Shown: positions 7,395 to 9,995 of the stretch, one piece after another
Layout of the letters: each line of letters begins with the position of its first letter
Numbering within the stretch: the stretch's first letter is position 1
Origin: Minisyncoccota bacterium
Lineage (GTDB): Bacteria > Patescibacteriota > Minisyncoccia > JAHIHE01 > JAGLIN01
Length of the DNA: 9,995 nt
Assembly (NCBI GenBank): GCA_023270095.1
Contig: JAGLSJ010000021.1
Coordinates: forward strand, 1 to 9,995
Reading direction: 5' to 3'
Position numbers and translations under genes: made by a program
Notes under the pieces: model-generated
The model's input: the letters and a program-made list of their open reading frames with translations, nothing else
What the model was told of the DNA's origin: nothing
Database searches by the model: none

Positions 7395-7450
7395 GTCATT
7401 CTGAGGAGTTTATAACGAGGAATCCCAAAACTATGCACACAGAATATTCT
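7395..7450 (+). repeat. Dispersed palindromic repeat, partial copy (after pilT)
   Basis: It begins GTCATTCTGAGG, 10 bases after the pilT stop, and continues through AATCCC (7421-7426). Its first 39 bases match the reverse complement of the copy at 9142-9180 at 33 positions. Bases 7421-7446 match the reverse complement of 8202-8227, inside the full copy, at 22 of 26 positions, so arm and loop sequence are both shared. Similarity fades near 7450, and the second arm is missing. It may serve as the 3' end of the pilT message. Confidence 0.75.
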
Positions 7451-7475
7451 TAGCATATTATCAAATATTTTCTTG

Positions 7476-7504
7476 TTGTCTATCTTCTAATAATACTGTA
7501 TAAT
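7476..7504 (+). promoter_or_regulatory. Promoter of the pilin gene
   Basis: TTGTCT (7476-7481) and a perfect TATAAT (7499-7504) are separated by exactly 17 bp, the best -35/-10 pair in the window. Transcription near 7511 would give a leader of about 113 bases, almost free of G and C, that ends in a strong ribosome binding site. With the terminator at 8087-8121 this defines a monocistronic pilin unit, as expected for a highly made structural subunit. Confidence 0.7.
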
Positions 7505-7610
7505 TAATTTATGAATTGAAGAAAAACATAAGATTATAAATATGTAATAATAATTTATTTATAATTTTTATTATAAAAGTTAAAATTTAAATAAATTAAA
7601 AAATAGGAAG

Positions 7611-7618
7611 GGAGGTGA
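7611..7618 (+). promoter_or_regulatory. Strong Shine-Dalgarno of the pilin gene, decides the start
   Basis: GGAGGTGA is an 8-base perfect match to the 16S anti-Shine-Dalgarno, with the GGAGG core ending 8 bases before the ATG at 7624. The in-frame GTG at 7615 lies inside this element, so it cannot be the start. It is the only well-placed Shine-Dalgarno among the genes here. Confidence 0.9.
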
Positions 7619-7623
7619 AAAGA

Positions 7624-7992
7624 ATGATAAAAATTAATAAACAAGGTTTTACTTTAATTGAGCTTTTGGTCGTTATTGCAATTATCGGTATTTTGTCTAG
7701 TGTTGTTTTAACAAGTTTAAGCAGTGCAAGACAAAAAGCAAAGAATGTAGCTTTTAAAGCTGAAACTAATGGATCGATCCCGGGTCTTGTAAGTATTTGT
7801 GATGATCGAGATATTGTTGTAGGTGATTTAGAGGGAACAACATATCTTCCTGCTACTGCCTTTCTTACTGCAGCTCAAGTTTGTGGAACAAGTGGAACTG
7901 GAGTATGGTCAATGACTTTTACTGCAACAAACGGAGCTGAAGCTGGTGCGAATGTTGCAGCTTGCGATCAAAGTGGATGTACTTATAATTGA
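7624..7992 (+). CDS. Type IV prepilin (major-type pilin)
   Basis: Structural pilus subunit, made as an inner-membrane precursor and polymerised outside. The class III leader MIKINKQG (1-8) is cut by PilD before Phe9; [16 protein letters not shown] (9-24) is the hydrophobic helix with the conserved Glu at mature position 5 (Glu13). The mature part is about 114 residues, small for a pilin, and rich in Ala, Gly and Thr. Four cysteines (59, 87, 114, 119) could form two disulfides, the last pair closing a D-loop-like C-terminus. An upstream GTG (7615) would add three residues but overlaps the Shine-Dalgarno, so ATG 7624 is chosen. It has its own promoter and terminator. Both sides carry copies of a dispersed repeat. 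It could be a pseudopilin, but the strong expression signals and solo placement favour the main pilin. It ends with TGA, read as stop. Confidence 0.94.
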   Translation: MIKINKQGFTLIELLVVIAIIGILSSVVLTSLSSARQKAKNVAFKAETNGSIPGLVSICDDRDIVVGDLEGTTYLPATAFLTAAQVCGTSGTGVWSMTFTATNGAEAGANVAACDQSGCTYN

Positions 7993-8086
7993 TCTCAGTT
8001 TATTGCTTAGGTCTTAATTTTTGAATAATATAATTTATAGTTAGCTTTTATTAGTTTTGCTTAAATTATATTTAAAATTAAATTTT

Positions 8087-8121
8087 AAAAAACAGATGGA
8101 TAGTTTTTCTGTCTGTTTTTT
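8087..8121 (+). terminator. Intrinsic terminator of the pilin gene
   Basis: AAAAAACAGATGGA (8087-8100) pairs with TCTGTCTGTTTTTT (8108-8121) over a 7-base loop: 14 pairs, of which two are G-U. The T run 8116-8121 forms the U tract and the A run at the 5' arm mirrors it, so it could also stop transcription on the other strand. It sits 95 bases after the pilin stop and just before the next promoter. Confidence 0.85.
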
Positions 8122-8122
8122 A

Positions 8123-8153
8123 TTGTCAAAATCTGTTATAATTACTTTATAAT
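8123..8153 (+). promoter_or_regulatory. Probable promoter(s) of pilD, tandem -10 boxes
   Basis: TTGTCA (8123-8128) matches the -35 consensus at five of six bases. Two perfect TATAAT boxes follow: 8137-8142, preceded by TGT to make an exact extended -10, and 8148-8153, 19 bp from the -35. Starts near 8149 or 8160 would place the whole palindromic repeat in the pilD leader. The position right after the pilin terminator fits a new transcription unit. Confidence 0.6.
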
Positions 8154-8162
8154 AGTGCTACC

Positions 8163-8256
8163 GTCATTCTTGAACGAAACGAAGAATCTCGTGAGAAGAT
8201 TTATTTTGTGTGTATAGACTTGGGATTCTTCACTTTCTATAGTTGCTCAGGATGAC
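8163..8256 (+). repeat. Dispersed palindromic repeat, full 94-bp copy (upstream of pilD)
   Basis: The ends are GTCATTCT and its near complement AGGATGAC. GAAGAATCTC (8181-8190) pairs with GGGATTCTTC (8222-8231), 10 pairs with one G-U, and the outer ends pair over about 10 bp with one bulge, leaving a 31-base loop. The reverse complement of the right half matches the copies at 7395 and 9142. There is no coding capacity. It resembles short MITE- or REP-like intergenic elements; I cannot assign a named family. Confidence 0.8.
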
Positions 8257-8293
8257 AGTGAATGTTTTAAAAAAATAATTCTAAAATATAAAA

Positions 8294-9070
8294 ATGCTTT
8301 ATATCTATTTAATTATAATTTTCATATTAGGTCTTTTAATTGGCAGTTTTCTGAATGTTGTTATTTTTCGATTGGAAACTGAGGAAAATATTGCGTTTGA
8401 TCGGTCGAAGTGTCCAAGTTGCAAACATATTTTATCTTGGAAGGATTTATTTCCAGTTTTGAGCTTCATTTTCTTAAAAGGAAAGTGTAGATATTGCCTG
8501 AAGAAAATATCAATTCAATATCCTTTAGTGGAACTGATGACGGCGTCTTTTTTTGTTTTTATCTTCAGTTATTTTTTTAGCGTAACTGAAAAATATTTTA
8601 TTGCTAATATTATTTTCTATTTCTTTATTATATCTTCCTTTATTGTCATTTCTGTTTATGATTTGAGGCACTATATTATTCCAGATAAAGTGATTTATCC
8701 TGCAATAATAATTACCGCATTATTCAATTTTATATTCGCAAGCCCAATTTTCTTGAATCATTTATTTTCTGCGATTGTTGCATTTGGATTTTTCTTTGTG
8801 ATTATAGTTTTGACAAAAGGACAGGGAATGGGAGGTGGGGATGCGAAACTTGGTTTTTTAATGGGATTAATTTTGGGTTGGCCTTTGGTTTTTCTGGCAA
8901 TATTTTTAGCTTCGATTTCAGGATCTATCATTGGTTTAGCTTTAATTATTGGAAAGAAAAAGAAGATAAAAAGTATGATTCCATTTGGACCATTTCTGAT
9001 TTTTGGTACTGTTGTAAGTATTTTCTACGGAGAAGAAATTGTCCAGTGGTATTTTGATTTGTTTTTATAG
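8294..9070 (+). CDS. pilD: Type IV prepilin peptidase / N-methyltransferase PilD
   Basis: Integral inner-membrane aspartic protease (family A24) that removes the prepilin leader and usually methylates the new N-terminal Phe. The start MLYIYLIIIFILGLLIGSFLNV is the first membrane helix with the GSFLNVVIFR motif (17-26). The cytoplasmic zinc loop has C40-x2-C43 and C65-x2-C68, the mark of bifunctional enzymes, followed by YPLVE (76-80). Catalytic aspartates are Asp123 in VYDLRHYIIPD and Asp183 in the GMGGGDAKLG box. About seven to eight hydrophobic segments are visible in 258 residues, a normal length. Substrate is almost certainly the prepilin encoded 302 bases upstream. A separate promoter is likely, with the palindromic repeat in the leader. 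There is no Shine-Dalgarno before ATG 8294. Confidence 0.97.
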   Translation: MLYIYLIIIFILGLLIGSFLNVVIFRLETEENIAFDRSKCPSCKHILSWKDLFPVLSFIFLKGKCRYCLKKISIQYPLVELMTASFFVFIFSYFFSVTEKYFIANIIFYFFIISSFIVISVYDLRHYIIPDKVIYPAIIITALFNFIFASPIFLNHLFSAIVAFGFFFVIIVLTKGQGMGGGDAKLGFLMGLILGWPLVFLAIFLASISGSIIGLALIIGKKKKIKSMIPFGPFLIFGTVVSIFYGEEIVQWYFDLFL

Positions 9071-9103
9071 ATTAGGTTTTTATTTATAAGATATTGTTTT
9101 TTG

Positions 9104-9127
9104 TTAGTGAATTTATAAATTTACTAA
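9104..9127 (+). repeat. AT-rich hairpin after pilD
   Basis: TTAGTGAATT (9104-9113) pairs with AATTTACTAA (9118-9127) over a TATA loop: 10 pairs including one G-U. No T run follows, so it is not a classical terminator. It lies 34 bases after the pilD stop and just ahead of a dispersed-repeat copy; together they may mark the 3' end of the pilD transcript. Confidence 0.45.
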
Positions 9128-9141
9128 AAGATTATGCAAAG

Positions 9142-9180
9142 TAGTTACGGGATTTTTCGTTGTAAACTTCTCAGAATGAC
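9142..9180 (-). repeat. Dispersed palindromic repeat, partial inverted copy (before ligA)
   Basis: The reverse complement starts GTCATTCTGAG and runs through AATCCC to AACTA. It equals the first 39 bases of the copy at 7395-7433 at 33 positions. Only one arm is present, oriented opposite to the 7395 copy. The gap holds no clear ligA promoter, so ligA may depend on transcription through this element. Confidence 0.75.
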
Positions 9181-9210
9181 CATTTATTTTTTTATTTTTG
9201 AATAATTTTT

Positions 9211-9995
9211 ATGGAGAAAAATATAATAAAAGAAAGAATTGAAAAACTGAAAAAAGAAATTAATTATCATCGTTATTTATATCATGTTTTGGATCGACAA
9301 GAAATTTCAGATGCTGCTCTTGATTCGCTTAAATATGAGCTTTATGATTTGGAACAAAAACATCCTGAATTTATAACACCTGATTCTCCAACTCAGAGAG
9401 TGGGCGGAAAACCGTTGGATAAATTTAAAAAAATCAAACACAAAGTTTCGCAATGGTCTTTTAATGATGCGTTTGAAAAAGAGGAAATTTTTGATTTTGA
9501 CAAAAGAGTTAAAAAATTTTTGGCGTCAAATAGTAATAAGAGGGTTAAGGTAGATTATAATTGCGAGTTGAAAATTGATGGTTTGCATATTGTTTTGATA
9601 TATAAAAATGGAATTTTAGTTTCGGGAGCAACGAGAGGAGATGGAAAAATTGGTGAGGATGTAACTCAAAATATCAAAACGATTGAAAGCATACCTTTGA
9701 AAATTAAACAAGATATTGATATCATTGTTGAGGGGGAGGTGTTTATGTCAAAAACTGTTTTTGAAAAATTAAACAAAGAGAGAGAAAAAAATGGAGAATC
9801 ACTTTTTGCAAATCCAAGAAATGCCGCTGCGGGAGCAATTAGACAGCTTGACTCTCAAATTGTGAAGGAAAGAGAATTGGATTGTTTTATATATGATCTT
9901 TCTTTTTTTGAAAAATCAGATTTTTTGAAAAGTCAAAGTGATGAATTAGAGTTTCTTCGAGAATTGGGCTTTAAAGTTAGTAGTCATTATAAACA
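9211..9995 (+). CDS. ligA: NAD-dependent DNA ligase LigA, N-terminal part (3' end outside window)
   Basis: Seals nicks with NAD+ as cofactor in replication and repair. The open frame starts at ATG 9211 (MEKNIIKERIEKLKKEI) and runs off the window after 261 codons of an expected ~670. Domain Ia shows YHRYLYHVLD and ISDAALDSL, where the NAD+ nicotinamide is bound. SPTQRVGGKPL (59-69) and QWSFNDAF follow. The adenylation motif is K121-I-D-G in CELKIDG, Lys121 being the nucleotide acceptor. GATRGDG (about 138-145), VEGEVF and LFANPRNAAAGAIRQLD complete the nucleotidyltransferase signature. The OB-fold, zinc, HhH and BRCT domains lie outside the window. There is no Shine-Dalgarno: the upstream 30 bases are nearly all T and A. 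It is a housekeeping neighbour, not part of the pilus machinery. Confidence 0.97.
   Translation, partial: MEKNIIKERIEKLKKEINYHRYLYHVLDRQEISDAALDSLKYELYDLEQKHPEFITPDSPTQRVGGKPLDKFKKIKHKVSQWSFNDAFEKEEIFDFDKRVKKFLASNSNKRVKVDYNCELKIDGLHIVLIYKNGILVSGATRGDGKIGEDVTQNIKTIESIPLKIKQDIDIIVEGEVFMSKTVFEKLNKEREKNGESLFANPRNAAAGAIRQLDSQIVKERELDCFIYDLSFFEKSDFLKSQSDELEFLRELGFKVSSHYK

Larger units (their letters stand above)
7993..8293. other. 301-base gap between pilin and pilD: terminator, promoter, repeat
   Basis: No coding frame of note. In order it holds about 95 bases of AT-rich pilin 3' UTR, the intrinsic terminator (8087-8121), the pilD promoter (8123-8153), the full palindromic repeat (8163-8256), and a short A-rich run up to the pilD ATG. 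Confidence 0.7.

Noticed and set aside
7615..7617. GTG as the pilin start
   Set aside because: It is inside the GGAGGTGA Shine-Dalgarno, which is placed correctly for the ATG at 7624, and it would add only three residues to a leader that is already complete.
7990..7992. TGA recoded to glycine, as in some CPR lineages
   Set aside because: Reading through would add only six residues before a TAG, and no other frame in the window contains an internal TGA. The pilin is complete at this codon, so the standard code fits.
7385..8293. Repeats around the pilin as a CRISPR array or insertion sequence
   Set aside because: Copies are 700-900 bases apart, of differing length and orientation, with genes between them, and no transposase or cas gene is present.

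Overview
The window is a very AT-rich, gene-dense bacterial segment with every gene on the + strand: two housekeeping genes cut by the window edges (valS, ligA), a small heat-shock gene, and six genes that carry most of a type IV pilus (T4P) locus. Composition, short lipid-free-looking gene set, the valS / Hsp20 / pilM / pilB / receiver / pilT / pilin / pilD order, the general lack of Shine-Dalgarno sequences and the style of the LigA, Hsp20 and pilin proteins suggest a Candidate Phyla Radiation (Patescibacteria, Parcubacteria/Moranbacteria-like) genome. That assignment is inference from memory of such genomes, not from a search. The standard genetic code fits: stops are TAA, TAG and, for the pilin, TGA.

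Layout. 1-1544: C-terminal 513 codons of valyl-tRNA synthetase. 1545-1786: gap with an extended -10 promoter and a leader with two competing hairpins. 1787-2380: Hsp20 chaperone with a long charged N-terminus. 2381-2702: non-coding, with the probable pilM promoter. 2703-3797: pilM. 3863-5608: pilB. 5835-6233: receiver-only response regulator. 6305-7384: pilT. 7385-7623: dispersed repeat, promoter, and strong ribosome binding site. 7624-7992: major-type prepilin. 7993-8293: strong intrinsic terminator, new promoter, and a 94-bp palindromic repeat. 8294-9070: pilD. 9071-9210: hairpin and a third repeat copy. 9211-end: N-terminal 261 codons of NAD-dependent DNA ligase.

How the genes work together. 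PilD cleaves and probably N-methylates the prepilin; PilB (extension) and PilT (retraction) are the opposing motor ATPases; PilM is the cytoplasmic actin-like ring component that would link the motor to inner-membrane PilN/PilO; the CheY-like receiver between the two motor genes is a plausible control input. The inner-membrane platform PilC, PilN, PilO and any secretin are not in the window, so the machine must be completed elsewhere.

The least expected signals are non-coding. A family of short palindromic repeats (three clear copies) brackets the pilin and pilD genes, with the full copy probably lying in the pilD mRNA leader. The pilin alone carries a canonical Shine-Dalgarno, whereas none of the other seven complete or 5'-complete genes has one at usable spacing. 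I see no CRISPR, transposase, phage or tRNA/rRNA gene, and no clearly new protein system.
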